Of a DNA stretch of 64,000 nucleotides, positions 50,939 through 60,196 are shown in pieces (positions within the stretch are counted from its first letter, which is position 1; each line of letters opens with the position of its first letter). Location: positions 11,630 to 75,629 of the forward strand of contig CAZRSF010000022.1 in assembly GCA_964602655.1 (NCBI GenBank), read 5' to 3'. This DNA comes from Moduliflexus sp964602655. GTDB lineage: Bacteria > Moduliflexota > Moduliflexia > Moduliflexales > Moduliflexaceae. The notes below the pieces were generated by a model. It saw nothing but the letters and a program-made list of their open reading frames with translations. It had not been told where the DNA came from and did not search any database. Position numbers and translations under genes: made by a program.

Positions 50939-53467
50939 ATGATCAAAGAATTCATTCGAACACAGATTATTTTGCCGCGCCTGAAACAATGCGAGGCGTT
51001 TGTGGTGTATGACCCGGAGCGGCGCTATCGCGACTTGTGTTTAGAAATGGCGAGCGCAGCCACGCGGGTCGTGGATGCCAGCGACAGCGGCATTCTCAGC
51101 CGGGAAGAGGCGCTAATGGCATTGCAGGAACTCGGCAAGCCCGCGCATCAGCGGACGCTGGAACATCTCTTAATTTATGTGCCTGCCCCCGCGCCGCGCA
51201 GCGATAACGACCGGATGCGCGACCCGTTCGCCCTCTATGCCGTCTGCGGCGGCATGTTTCCAGACGGCGACGGCGACGAATATCTGAGCCTCTGCCTGAA
51301 AGCGAAACCGGACTATAACACGGACATCCGCCGCATTTTTTCGGAGCATCCGAATCCGCCGTTTGCCGTGATTGACGCCATCGGCGGCGGCGCGGGCTGG
51401 CCGGTGCTGCAAACGCTGCTGCGCGTCGAATCGGCGCGTGATCTCCTCTTTGCCCTGTTAGCGCCGTCAGACGAGCAGAAAACGGCGCTGAACGGCCAGG
51501 AAAGCTGGGTGGCGGAAGCGCGGGAATTGTGCGCGACGAGTCTCGGCTTGAACCTCCTGACCCGCGCCAAAGCCTACTCCGCCCTTGCCGACGAACTCTG
51601 GCGTTTTCTGCTCTTCAGCGAATTTGCCTTCGATCTGCCGGACGCGCTCCCCGCGTCGCTGGCGAACGTGCCCCGCGCACAGGACGCAGCGCGTCCGTTA
51701 GTGGAAGATCTCTGCGAACGTCTGCGCAATGATCGCCGGACGCAAGCGGCGTATATTGACCGCGCCGAAACGATTCAAAGCCAACATGAACTCGATCTCC
51801 CCGCGCATTGCAACGGCATCGAGAATTTCGGCGAGCGCGACACCTTCCCCTTCGAAGAACGCTGGTTTCTCTCGCAGGCCATTGACAAAATATGCCAGGA
51901 CGATCCGGATGCCGCCCGCCAGATTGTGGAGCGTCACGCCAATTCGGTCTGGAGCGGCACGGGAGAAAGTCAGGCGCAATGGGGCGTGATTCGCGCCGCG
52001 CTGGAATTGAACGACGCCTGCGATGACGCGGAACGCCAGTTTTCCGATTCGACCCGCAGCCTCGCCGCGCTGCTGGAATGGTATCTGCGGACGCTGCGGG
52101 AGACTGACCGCTTGCAGCGGCAATTCGAACAAGCCGCGAGCGACGCGGTGGCGGCGTCTGCGCTGTTCGAAGAGATGCTGCGCCAATCGCGCCGCCGCTA
52201 TGCGCGATTGACGGCGAAGGTGCAGGAGGCGTTCATCCGTCATGTCGAAACCTCCGGCTGGCCGCCTGCGGGTCAGCTTGCCAACGCCGATGTGTTTGAT
52301 GCGCTGATCGCGCCGAAACTTCAGGAAAGCGGGCGGCGCGTCGCCTTTTTTATGGTGGACGCGCTGCGCTACGAATTGGGGGTGGCGCTGAAACAGCAGC
52401 TTGATGACGATGGACAGGTCGAACTCCGCGCCGCCTGCGCCCAATTGCCGAGCGTGACCACCGTCGGCATGGCGAGCCTGCTCCCGGAAGCGGGACACGC
52501 GCTTTCGGTGCAGCACGTCGGCGACAGCATCGTGCCGATGCTTGGGGAACAGCCGATCAGCACCGTGCCGCAGCGGATGGAGGCGCTGCGGCAGCGTTAC
52601 GGCAGCCGTTTTGCCGACATAACGCTGAGCGATCTGCTCCATTCCAAAAAAGCCTTGCCGGGAACGGTTGATCTGCTCGTCATCCGCAGTACGGAAATTG
52701 ACGCGCAGTTGGAAACCGCGCCGGAGACGGCGTTGAATGCGCTGCACGATACGCTCAGGCGGATTCGCGCCGCCATTCGCGCCCTCGCGGACAAAGGCTT
52801 TCACGAGATCGTGATTGCCGCGGATCACGGCTTTTTCCTGAATATGCAGGCCGAGGCAGGCGATGTCTGCGCCAAGCCCGCCGGAAACTGGCTGACGATT
52901 CATGAACGGCTGCTGTTAGGAAACGGACAGGGGGACGCGGCGAATTTCGCGCTCCCCGCGCCGCAGCTTGGGATTCGCGGCAATATTCCCTGCGTCGCCG
53001 GGCCGCGCCGCCTGATTCCGTATCGCGCCGGGGAACTCTATCTGCATGGCGGTGTGTCGCTGCAAGAATGCGTCGTGCCGGTCATCACGATGAAGACCCG
53101 CCATGCCCGGCCATCGCAGCAGCCGCCCGCCGTTTCCCTGTCGTATAAACGCGGCGAGACGCGCATCACGACCCGCCTGCCAGTGGTGGACGTGCAATTG
53201 GCCGCCGCGGATTTGTTTTCGACAACCACCGACTTCGAGCTATTATTAGAAGCCCACGACGCCCGCGGCAATGTCGTCGGCGAAGCGAGACCCGGCGGGA
53301 TCGTGAATCCCGCGACCGGCACGTTGACGCTCAAGCCCGGTCAGCCGGCGCAAGTGGTCTTGCGGATGCAGCTTGAATTCGAAGGCAAATTCACGGTCAA
53401 GGCGATCAATCCGACCACGCTCGCGACCTATTGCGCGTTGAATTTAGAAACCGATTACGCGGTGTAA
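50939..53467 (+). CDS. pglZ: BREX alkaline-phosphatase-superfamily protein PglZ
   Basis: The protein is 842 aa. The phosphatase core is evident in GRRVAFFMVDALRYELGVAL (metal/nucleophile region) and QLPSVTTVGMASLLPEAGHA. The late metal site is HEIVIAADHGFFLNM. The N-terminal third (EFIRTQIILPRLKQCEAFVV, VYDPERRYRDLCLEMASAAT) and the C-terminal beta domain are usual for type 1 PglZ. It is an essential BREX component. No repeat insertions are visible within it, unlike brxC and pglX. The ribosome site is weak (AGGA 12 nt before the ATG), and the upstream array may influence its expression. Confidence 0.93.
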   Translation: MIKEFIRTQIILPRLKQCEAFVVYDPERRYRDLCLEMASAATRVVDASDSGILSREEALMALQELGKPAHQRTLEHLLIYVPAPAPRSDNDRMRDPFALYAVCGGMFPDGDGDEYLSLCLKAKPDYNTDIRRIFSEHPNPPFAVIDAIGGGAGWPVLQTLLRVESARDLLFALLAPSDEQKTALNGQESWVAEARELCATSLGLNLLTRAKAYSALADELWRFLLFSEFAFDLPDALPASLANVPRAQDAARPLVEDLCERLRNDRRTQAAYIDRAETIQSQHELDLPAHCNGIENFGERDTFPFEERWFLSQAIDKICQDDPDAARQIVERHANSVWSGTGESQAQWGVIRAALELNDACDDAERQFSDSTRSLAALLEWYLRTLRETDRLQRQFEQAASDAVAASALFEEMLRQSRRRYARLTAKVQEAFIRHVETSGWPPAGQLANADVFDALIAPKLQESGRRVAFFMVDALRYELGVALKQQLDDDGQVELRAACAQLPSVTTVGMASLLPEAGHALSVQHVGDSIVPMLGEQPISTVPQRMEALRQRYGSRFADITLSDLLHSKKALPGTVDLLVIRSTEIDAQLETAPETALNALHDTLRRIRAAIRALADKGFHEIVIAADHGFFLNMQAEAGDVCAKPAGNWLTIHERLLLGNGQGDAANFALPAPQLGIRGNIPCVAGPRRLIPYRAGELYLHGGVSLQECVVPVITMKTRHARPSQQPPAVSLSYKRGETRITTRLPVVDVQLAAADLFSTTTDFELLLEAHDARGNVVGEARPGGIVNPATGTLTLKPGQPAQVVLRMQLEFEGKFTVKAINPTTLATYCALNLETDYAV

Positions 53468-53505
53468 ATCTGTCACCGCAGGCGACCGATTCCCCTTCTG
53501 GGAGG

Positions 53506-53633
53506 CAGGGCTGTTAAGTTCTATGGAAAAGGCGTCGCCTGTGTTCCCTTCGACAAGCTCAGGGAACGGAGCGATGGCGTTCCCTGAGCCTGTCGAAGGN
53601 NNNNNNNNNTTCGGAGAGAACTTAACAGCCCTG
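53506..53633. repeat. Nested palindrome with internal family E pair and assembly gap
   Basis: CAGGGCTGTTAAGTTCT (53506 on) pairs with AGAACTTAACAGCCCTG (53617-53633), the same shell as in the 41877-42254 array. Inside, CCTTCGACAAGCTCAGGGAAC faces GTTCCCTGAGCCTGTCGAAGG; the latter runs into the gap. Confidence 0.88.
53600..53609. other. Assembly gap of 10 N in a palindrome
   Basis: The Ns fall just after the family E arm, where a strong hairpin would hinder sequencing or assembly. Real length and content are unknown. Confidence 0.95.
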
Positions 53634-53685
53634 CTCCTGGGAGGGGGGCTGATAGATATGGGGTTTTACACGGCGAAGCCGTGAA

Positions 53686-53778
53686 TTCCCCTCCTGGGAG
53701 GGGTTGGGGGTGGGTGCTCGACCGGAGCGGATGTCGCCCGATTCGACTACCCACCCCTTGCCCCTCCCAGGAGGGGAA
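53686..53778. repeat. Palindromic repeat, family D, upstream of brxL
   Basis: The arm TTCCCCTCCTGGGAGGGGTT...GGGTGGGT pairs with ACCCACCCC...CCTCCCAGGAGGGGAA around a unique 35-bp centre. Its last bases lie 16 bp before the brxL ATG and hold the only AGGAGG nearby. Confidence 0.93.
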
Positions 53779-53793
53779 TACGCAAGAAAAACT

Positions 53794-55890
53794 ATGGATG
53801 CATTGGATCAAAAATTATTGGAGACGCTTGCAGGCCGGGTGGTGCGCAAAGACCTGCTGCATCAAATCAAAAAAGGCACGAACGTGCCGACCTTTGTATT
53901 GGAATTCTTGTTGGCGCGCTATTGCGCCAGCGATGACCCGGCGGAAATTCAGGCCGGAAAAGAGGCGGTCTTGGCGACGCTGCAAGATAACTACGTCCGG
54001 CCAGACGAGGCGAACGCCGCGCAGTCCAAAGTCGCCACGAAAGGGCGGCATCGTTTTATTGACAAAGTGCATGTCCGCTATGTCGAAAAAGAGCGCAAAC
54101 ACTGGGCGGCCTTAGAAAACTTCGCCTCGCAGCGAGTTGCCATCGGCGACAAGCTCTTCCGCGATAACGAACGGCTGCTGCAAGGCGGCATCTGGGCGGA
54201 AGTCTCCTTAGCCTACAATGACATCGATCAGGATGATTACGCCTTTGTCATCGAAGAATTGCGCCCGATTCAGCTTAGCCGGTTCGATTTTGCCCGCTAC
54301 GGCGACGCCCGCGCCCGCTTTACCCGGAATGAATGGCTGGATGTGATCCTGCGTTCCGTCGGGCTGGAGCCTGCCACGCTGAGCCAGCGGTTGAAGTTCC
54401 ACTATATCGCCCGGTTAGCCCCGTTTGTGGAAGCGAATTTCAACTTTATCGAACTCGGCCCGCGGGGCACAGGCAAATCGTATTTTTTCAGCGAATTTTC
54501 GCCGTATGCGACCTTATTGAGCGGTGGACAGGCGACCAAAGCCGCGCTGTTTTATAACAACGCCCGCAATAAGATCGGCTTAGTCGGCTTCTGGGATACC
54601 GTCGCCTTCGACGAAGTCGCCGGCATCAAAATCAAAGACCCGGATACGATCCAGATTATGAAAGACTACATGGCGAACGGGCGTTTTTCCAGAGGCGCGG
54701 AAGTGATCGCCGACGCCAGTTTGGCCTTTGTCGGCAATATTGACCATTCCATCAGTCAGTTAGTGCTCTCCGCCACGCATGATCTCTTTCTCCCGCTGCC
54801 CAAAGAATTCGATTTGGCGCTGATGGATCGGTTCGCCTGCTATCTGCCGGGCTGGGAAATCCCGAAAACCGGCAGCGCGGCGCTGACCGGCAATTACGGG
54901 CTGATTACCGATTACTTAGCCGAGGCGTTTCACTACCAGTTGAAGCATACGAATCGCTACGAAGATGTCAACAAGCGCGTTCGGCTCGGCAAGGCGGTGG
55001 AGGGGCGCGATGAAAAAGGAATTAAAAAGACGATCTGCGCGTTTCTGAAAATCCTGCATCCGCTCGATCAGCCGACTGACAGCGAACTTGAAGAATATGC
55101 GGCGTATGCTGTAGAAGCGCGTCGGCGCGTGAAAGAACAGATGAACAAGCGCAAACCGGATGACGAATTTGCCAGTATCAACCTCTCGTATTTCAACGCC
55201 GCCGGTCAGGAAATCGTGGTCTATTGTCCCGAATCGAAAGAAGCGCAGGCGACGCAGCAGCCGACGCGTAAGGAATTGGCCGGAATCCCCGCGCTGCTTG
55301 AAACGCCGACTCCTGCGCCGGAATCGCAGTATCCAGCCGAGGCGGCAGACGTTCCCGCGCCCGACGTCATCCAGGAGCCGTCGCCTCTCGCGGCAGAAAC
55401 GCAAGAGCGGCATTATACGATTCTCTACGGTGATGTCGGCCACAGTTACGAATCCATTTTCGGCCCGTACCTTGCTGGCGCGAAAGAGATTACGGTGGAA
55501 GACCCGTATATTCGGGAACTGTATCAGATGCAGAATTTTGTCCGGTTCTGCGAGGCGGTCGTCAAATACGCCTCAGTGCGCAACATCACGCTGATTACCA
55601 GTTATGACAATAACACGAACGTGTCGGAGATGCGGGATCATTTGGAAGAGTTACAGCAAAGCCTGCTGGAAATGGATATCACGCTCGATGTCAAAATCCA
55701 TCCTAATCTGCACGACCGGGAGATTCGGCTGGATACCGGCTGGGTGATCAAAATCGGGCGCGGCCTGAGTTTTTATCAAAAGCCGGATAGCTGGTACGGA
55801 ATCGGCGCAAGCGACCTTTCCTTGCGTAAATGCCTGGAGACGAAAGTAGATATTTTCAAGATGCCTGCGCCCGATTCTGTTCAGGAATAA
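53794..55890 (+). CDS. brxL: BREX Lon-like ATPase/protease family protein BrxL
   Basis: This 698-aa protein begins MDALDQKLLETLAGRVVRKD, as in BrxL. It has Walker A ELGPRGTGKSYFFSEF (about 220-235) and a Walker B region GFWDTVAFDEVAGIKI. The AAA+ sensor region (VFVGNID-like, FDLALMDRFACYLPGWEIPK) and, after a Pro/Ala-rich linker, a C-terminal domain (HYTILYGDVGHSYESIFGPY, VEDPYIRELYQMQNFVRFCE) follow. BrxL is the type 1/4 BREX effector; it forms DNA-binding rings. No normal ribosome site is present; AGGAGG at 53769-53774 is 19 nt away within a repeat. Earlier in-frame codons (from 53704) translate the repeat and are rejected. Confidence 0.93.
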   Translation: MDALDQKLLETLAGRVVRKDLLHQIKKGTNVPTFVLEFLLARYCASDDPAEIQAGKEAVLATLQDNYVRPDEANAAQSKVATKGRHRFIDKVHVRYVEKERKHWAALENFASQRVAIGDKLFRDNERLLQGGIWAEVSLAYNDIDQDDYAFVIEELRPIQLSRFDFARYGDARARFTRNEWLDVILRSVGLEPATLSQRLKFHYIARLAPFVEANFNFIELGPRGTGKSYFFSEFSPYATLLSGGQATKAALFYNNARNKIGLVGFWDTVAFDEVAGIKIKDPDTIQIMKDYMANGRFSRGAEVIADASLAFVGNIDHSISQLVLSATHDLFLPLPKEFDLALMDRFACYLPGWEIPKTGSAALTGNYGLITDYLAEAFHYQLKHTNRYEDVNKRVRLGKAVEGRDEKGIKKTICAFLKILHPLDQPTDSELEEYAAYAVEARRRVKEQMNKRKPDDEFASINLSYFNAAGQEIVVYCPESKEAQATQQPTRKELAGIPALLETPTPAPESQYPAEAADVPAPDVIQEPSPLAAETQERHYTILYGDVGHSYESIFGPYLAGAKEITVEDPYIRELYQMQNFVRFCEAVVKYASVRNITLITSYDNNTNVSEMRDHLEELQQSLLEMDITLDVKIHPNLHDREIRLDTGWVIKIGRGLSFYQKPDSWYGIGASDLSLRKCLETKVDIFKMPAPDSVQE

Positions 55891-55973
55891 AACCCAGGCA
55901 GGATGCTCGTTGCTCGGCGATACGAAAAATATCGAATAAAATTATATCAATTGCGGTCAAGAAGATCATCATT

Positions 55974-56031
55974 GTAGGGGCGAACCTCTGTGTTCGCCCC
56001 CAAAAGGGCAGACACGGAGGTCTGCCCCTAC
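55974..56031. repeat. Palindromic repeat, family H
   Basis: GTAGGGGCGAACCTCTGTGT pairs with ACACGGAGGTCTGCCCCTAC with mismatches; CGCCCCCAAAAGGGC forms an internal part. It separates the BREX island from the GH9 gene. Confidence 0.88.
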
Positions 56032-56072
56032 GTTGTAAACATTTTCATGCAAAGAAATAAGGAGAATTCACA

Positions 56073-58646
56073 ATGAAAAACACTGGTTTACAGATCAACG
56101 AACACAGTTATTTCGAAATGCCTGGCTTAAATGTCTTTGTGTATCAGAATACCTTCTTAGAAGGGCATCAGGGGGGCGTGGAAATTATCCAGCATGGCGA
56201 GCGCGTGGCGACGAACGGCGAAATTCGTCTGAGTCCGTCTCCCGGTCAATGGCAGCCGATTCCGCAGGTTGGCGAGGGGTTTGCGAAAGAAGGGTGCAGC
56301 CCGCAGGCCATCGCCCTCGAAAGCCTGATTGTTGATCGCGCCACCAACACGATCAGTATGCCGTGCAGTTATCCTGAGCATAGCCGGGATCGCAAAGGGT
56401 TCAATCCCATCATTTACCCTGATCTGCGGCTCGCCTATACCGTGCGCGTCCAGGCTGAAGGGGAGTCCTTTACGATTACGGTAGATTTGACAGAGCCGCT
56501 GCCTGAAAAGTGGGTGGGACGGGTCGGCTACAGTCTCGAACTCTTCCCCGGCGACTTATACGGCAAAAGCTATTACATGGACGCGCAGCCCGGCGTGTTT
56601 CCGCGTCAGGCAAACGGCCCGACCTATAAAAATCCAGAAGGGGAAGCGGAAGCCGTGCCGTTAGCCGAAGGGCAGACGTTAGTCATTGCCCCGGAAACCG
56701 AGCAGTTTCGCATGACGATTGCCAGCGAGGGAAGCCCGTTGCAACTGCTGGACGGCAGCTTGAAACATAACAACGGCTGGTTTGTCGTGCATTCGCTGAT
56801 TCCGGCGGGCGCGACCCGCAACGCAATCCAATGGAAAATCACGCCGCACGTGATTTCCAACTGGACGTATAGTCCGGTCATTCACGTTTCGCAGGTCGGC
56901 TATCATCCGAAACAGAAGAAGATTGCCTACATTGAGTTAGATAAACAGGATGCCACGTTCCAGCATGTCCGGCTGCAAAAAGTGACGCCTTCGGGCGAAT
57001 ATCAGACGATTCTGGAAAAACCGGCGGCTCTCTGGGGGCGGTATCTGCGCTATCAATACGCGACGTTTGATTTTTCCGAAATCACGACGCCCGGCATTTA
57101 CGTGGCAAGTTACGGCGACGTGACCACGCATCCCTTTCGAATTGACGCGAAGGTCTATAAACGCCATGTCTGGCAGCCCACGCTGGAATATTTTTTGCCG
57201 ATGCAGATGTGCCACATGCGCGTCAATCAAAAATACCGCGTCTGGCATGGCTGCTGTCATAAGGATGATGCGCTTATGGCGCCCGCCAATATCAATCATT
57301 TCGACGGCTACGATACGCTGACGCCGCCTGCCGCGCCGCTGCCGTTCGCCTCGCTTGAGCATATCCCCAATTTCAACAAAGGGGGCTGGCATGACGCTGG
57401 CGATGACGACATCCGTACCGACACGCAGATTAACACCATCATGGCCTTAGCGCACGCCTACGAAGAATTTGGCGTTGATTACGATGAAACCATGATCGAT
57501 CAGGAGCATCAGCATGTCGAAATTCACCAGCCAGACGGCAAACCGGATATGTTGCAGCAGATTGAGCATGGCGTGATCTGGATTCTCAATTTTTACCGCA
57601 AATTTCAAACGCTCGGCGTGGGCGTGATTGTGCCGACTTTGCGGCAATACGTGCATTTGGGCGATCCTTCCACGCAGACCGATAATCAGGTCGTGAATCC
57701 AGCGGTTGCGCAGTCTCGCGCCGCGAAGATTGAAGGGCTCTGGTATAAAAAAGTCGCCAACCGCTATTCTCACGTCTTCGATCCCGAAGAAAACCTGCAT
57801 GAAATTGAGGAAGTCATTCCAGAGTTAGATGATCGGTTAGTGTTCGTGCTGCCGAATCCTGCCCGGCAGATGTTTGTGGCCGCCGGGTTAGCCTTGGCAG
57901 CGAGAGTATTGAAAAGCTACAACGCCGAGTTAGCGGATGAATGTCTGCGCGTGGCAGAAGCATTGTGGCTCGCCAATCAACATTTCACCGATGAAAATTC
58001 CGGGCCGGTCTTTGCTTATGGACGGCGCGGCAGCCTCGAAAGTCTGAAAATTCATGCGTTAGCGGAATTGATTCTCACCACCAACAAAGAGAGCTATAAA
58101 CAGGCGTTATATGCGATGGACAAAGCGGTTGAGAAACATTTCTGTCATTCGGGCTGGACATTAGGCCGCGCGCTGCCGTTGCTTGACAATCGGCAATTCG
58201 TGGAGCAGGTCACCGCTGCCGCGCAAGCGTATCAACCGCAATTAGTTCAGCGCATGAGCGAAAACCCGTTTGGCTGCCCGTTAGTACATACGGAAATTAT
58301 CGGGTTGATGCAGTATTTTCTACATAAAGGCTGGCCGGATATCTTCAACGCCGATCCGCTGTTTGCGGTGATGAATTATCTGTTAGGATGCCGCCCTGGA
58401 AAAACCACGAACAGCCTTGTTTCTGGCGTCGGCGGCAACTCGCCGGTGATTGCGTATGGCTTTAACCGCGCTGATTGGAGCTATATTCCCGGCGGCACGT
58501 TCTGGAATGCGGTCAATCTCGTCAGCCCGGACTTCGCAGAAGATAAAGTCTGGCCGTTTTTGTGGCAGGAACGCGAATACATCACCGACGCCGCCTGCAT
58601 GTTCATGTTTATGGTGATCGCCGCAGATCGACTGTTAGAGGAATAA
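56073..58646 (+). CDS. Glycoside hydrolase family 9 (endoglucanase/exo-glucosidase type)
   Basis: The protein is 857 aa. An N-terminal beta-rich domain of unknown type (about 1-270) precedes the cellulase Ig-like domain (VIHVSQVGYHPKQKKIAYIE, about 268-365). The GH9 alpha-barrel carries GGWHDAGDDD (catalytic base Asp pair) near residue 440. CRPGKTTNSLVSGVGGNSPV and a C-terminal EREYITDAACMFMFM hold the acid Glu. GH9 enzymes cut beta-1,4-glucans or related glucosides. No signal peptide is present, so it is probably cytoplasmic and acts on imported oligosaccharides. AAGGAG lies upstream of the ATG. It stands alone between the BREX island and an unknown gene. Confidence 0.88.
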   Translation: MKNTGLQINEHSYFEMPGLNVFVYQNTFLEGHQGGVEIIQHGERVATNGEIRLSPSPGQWQPIPQVGEGFAKEGCSPQAIALESLIVDRATNTISMPCSYPEHSRDRKGFNPIIYPDLRLAYTVRVQAEGESFTITVDLTEPLPEKWVGRVGYSLELFPGDLYGKSYYMDAQPGVFPRQANGPTYKNPEGEAEAVPLAEGQTLVIAPETEQFRMTIASEGSPLQLLDGSLKHNNGWFVVHSLIPAGATRNAIQWKITPHVISNWTYSPVIHVSQVGYHPKQKKIAYIELDKQDATFQHVRLQKVTPSGEYQTILEKPAALWGRYLRYQYATFDFSEITTPGIYVASYGDVTTHPFRIDAKVYKRHVWQPTLEYFLPMQMCHMRVNQKYRVWHGCCHKDDALMAPANINHFDGYDTLTPPAAPLPFASLEHIPNFNKGGWHDAGDDDIRTDTQINTIMALAHAYEEFGVDYDETMIDQEHQHVEIHQPDGKPDMLQQIEHGVIWILNFYRKFQTLGVGVIVPTLRQYVHLGDPSTQTDNQVVNPAVAQSRAAKIEGLWYKKVANRYSHVFDPEENLHEIEEVIPELDDRLVFVLPNPARQMFVAAGLALAARVLKSYNAELADECLRVAEALWLANQHFTDENSGPVFAYGRRGSLESLKIHALAELILTTNKESYKQALYAMDKAVEKHFCHSGWTLGRALPLLDNRQFVEQVTAAAQAYQPQLVQRMSENPFGCPLVHTEIIGLMQYFLHKGWPDIFNADPLFAVMNYLLGCRPGKTTNSLVSGVGGNSPVIAYGFNRADWSYIPGGTFWNAVNLVSPDFAEDKVWPFLWQEREYITDAACMFMFMVIAADRLLEE

Positions 58647-58660
58647 GAACCATCATTTTC

Positions 58661-58692
58661 ACCCCGTCAGGTTTTCAAACCCTGACGGGGGG
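58661..58692. repeat. Palindromic repeat, family B
   Basis: ACCCCGTCAGGTTTT is followed by CAAACCCTGACGGGGGG, about 15 bp after the GH9 stop, in a position where it could act as a terminator. Confidence 0.85.
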
Positions 58693-58748
58693 TTTGGAGA
58701 AATGGTGTTCGCGGCAATAGTGATGCGAAAAAATGTAAAAAACAAACA

Positions 58749-59296
58749 ATGGATTTTTTTTTCTGCTCTTTATCTGCTCTTCGTGTAGCTCCGCTCAGGA
58801 GATGCCGACACGAATGGTATTTCCAGGACTATCCTCTCAAGCAATGTCTCCCAATAAGGATTTTTTGATTGAGAATGTCGATAGCCAAAATGAAGAAGAT
58901 TCTGATATATTAGGAGGAAACCACGCCTTATTCCTCATCAATATATTGACAGGGAAACGGAAACATCTTCATGCATACGAAAGACATGTTGAGGTGTGGT
59001 GGTCTCCTACAGGATCGTACGTACTTGTCAATGATTATCGAGGAAGCGATTCGGCAACTCCTCTTATTTTTATGATAGATGAGGATACCACATGTATCGC
59101 GCTTGAGAAAGAATTAGCACAGCAGGCTCAAAACAATTCTCATATCTGGAAGAACCATCATGTGTACATCACAGGCTCAGAATGGATCGCTCAAGATGTG
59201 TTGAAAGTCAAAATTGAAGGGTACGGCGATGTTGATCCTGATGGGTTTACATTATGGTTTGAATATCACATAGGAAAAGGGTTTACAGCATTATAG
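58749..59296 (+). pseudogene. Probable lipoprotein of unknown function, out of frame at a T9 tract
   Basis: The body (from ATG 58802, 164 aa: LIENVDSQNEEDSDILGGNH, VEVWWSPTGSYVLVNDYRGS) is open and beta-rich, like a beta-propeller fragment. No family is recognised. Upstream in the same frame the DNA reads NGFFFLLFICSSCSSAQE, a lipoprotein signal with a lipobox, but no start codon is in that frame. An ATG at 58749 followed by GAT and nine Ts is one base off; with ten Ts it reads MDFFFLLFICSSCSSAQE straight into the body. So either the tract varies in length or a base was lost or miscalled. If not restored, the product starts at 58802 without a signal. Confidence 0.65.
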
Positions 59297-59341
59297 AAAG
59301 TTCTTTTGGCCTACAGCTATGACTAGTTCGGTACGCTGCTC

Positions 59342-59434
59342 TCAAAAATAGGCGCGTTCGGCCATCTGTTTCAATTTTCGACGAAACGCGCTGATGCTTG
59401 GATCGGGATCGTGCCATCTGAATATCGGAATCAT
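59342..59434 (-). other. Possible 30-residue remnant or small ORF
   Basis: In the 285-bp gap 59297-59581 the minus strand encodes MIPIFRWHDPDPSISAFRRK followed by LKQMAERAYF and a stop. It reads like the end of a real protein, but no upstream part or ribosome site is present. I do not recognise it. The rest of the gap shows nothing else. Confidence 0.25.
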
Positions 59435-59581
59435 TTTGGGTTTTGACGCAAGATGTTGATAGGCTTGTGATATTTTTGTAGTACACGTCTTTTGACACGT
59501 AAAAGTTTCTTGACAAAATTAGCCGGGTATTTTCCTGCTTCTTGAAATATTGTCTCTGCGTTATATATCGGGAGATTGAAG

Positions 59582-60100
59582 ATGCGTCTTTTTATCGAGC
59601 AAATTCGGGAACCACAGGATATTGCGTTTGAGTTTCGTCCTGACGAGTGCGATGTGCCGGAAGATATCGGCGCGTTGACGATGCCGATTCGGTTCGACGC
59701 TCACGTCGAAAAAGTCAAACATGATGTTCGGATAACCGGGCGGATTGCGACGCAAATTCAGATGGTCTGTTCGCGCTGCCTGCTGCCTCATGTTGAACTC
59801 CTTGACGAAGGGTTCGAGGTGCTCTATCTGCCAGGCATCGCAGAGAAAAAACAGCTTGAAGACGTCGAATTGGAAGAGGAAGACCTGAATATTTCATATT
59901 ATCACGGGGATTCCATCTGCTTGACTGACCTTGTCCGCGAACAATTGCTCTTGATGCTGCCGATCAAGCCGCTGTGTCAGGAGAATTGCAAAGGCTTGTG
60001 TCCGTCTTGCGGCAAGGATTTGAATGAGGGTGCCTGTCAATGCTCGCTTCAGGTTGGCGATCCTCGTCTTTCTGTGTTAGGGAAATTGTTGCACACATAG
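59582..60100 (+). CDS. yceD: YceD/DUF177 family protein
   Basis: This 172-aa protein has the DUF177 pattern: a central VCSRCLLPHVELLDEGFEVL and the C-terminal cysteine motif CQENCKGLCPSCGKDLNEGA. The family is linked to 23S rRNA accumulation and is almost always next to rpmF, as here. The start ATG at 59582 has GGGAG 7 nt upstream; a TTG two codons earlier is too close to that site. The four cysteines could bind zinc. Confidence 0.93.
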   Translation: MRLFIEQIREPQDIAFEFRPDECDVPEDIGALTMPIRFDAHVEKVKHDVRITGRIATQIQMVCSRCLLPHVELLDEGFEVLYLPGIAEKKQLEDVELEEEDLNISYYHGDSICLTDLVREQLLLMLPIKPLCQENCKGLCPSCGKDLNEGACQCSLQVGDPRLSVLGKLLHT

Positions 60101-60196
60101 GCTGACACCACCATATTTATTTAAATGAATACGGCGCTGAAATATAAAGAGTGTGCGCCTCGATAGAACATTCATCGGAGTATAAGGAGAAGAATC

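Noticed and set aside
51698..52903. A 401-codon open frame on the minus strand inside pglZ
   Set aside because: It is antisense to conserved PglZ motifs, with arginine-rich composition typical of shadow frames.
53704..53793. N-terminal extension of BrxL
   Set aside because: These codons translate the family D palindrome; BrxL homologues begin at the MDALDQKLL region.
59283..59516. A 77-codon minus-strand gene
   Set aside because: No ribosome site or family resemblance; a different frame in the same place gives the more protein-like 30-residue remnant.
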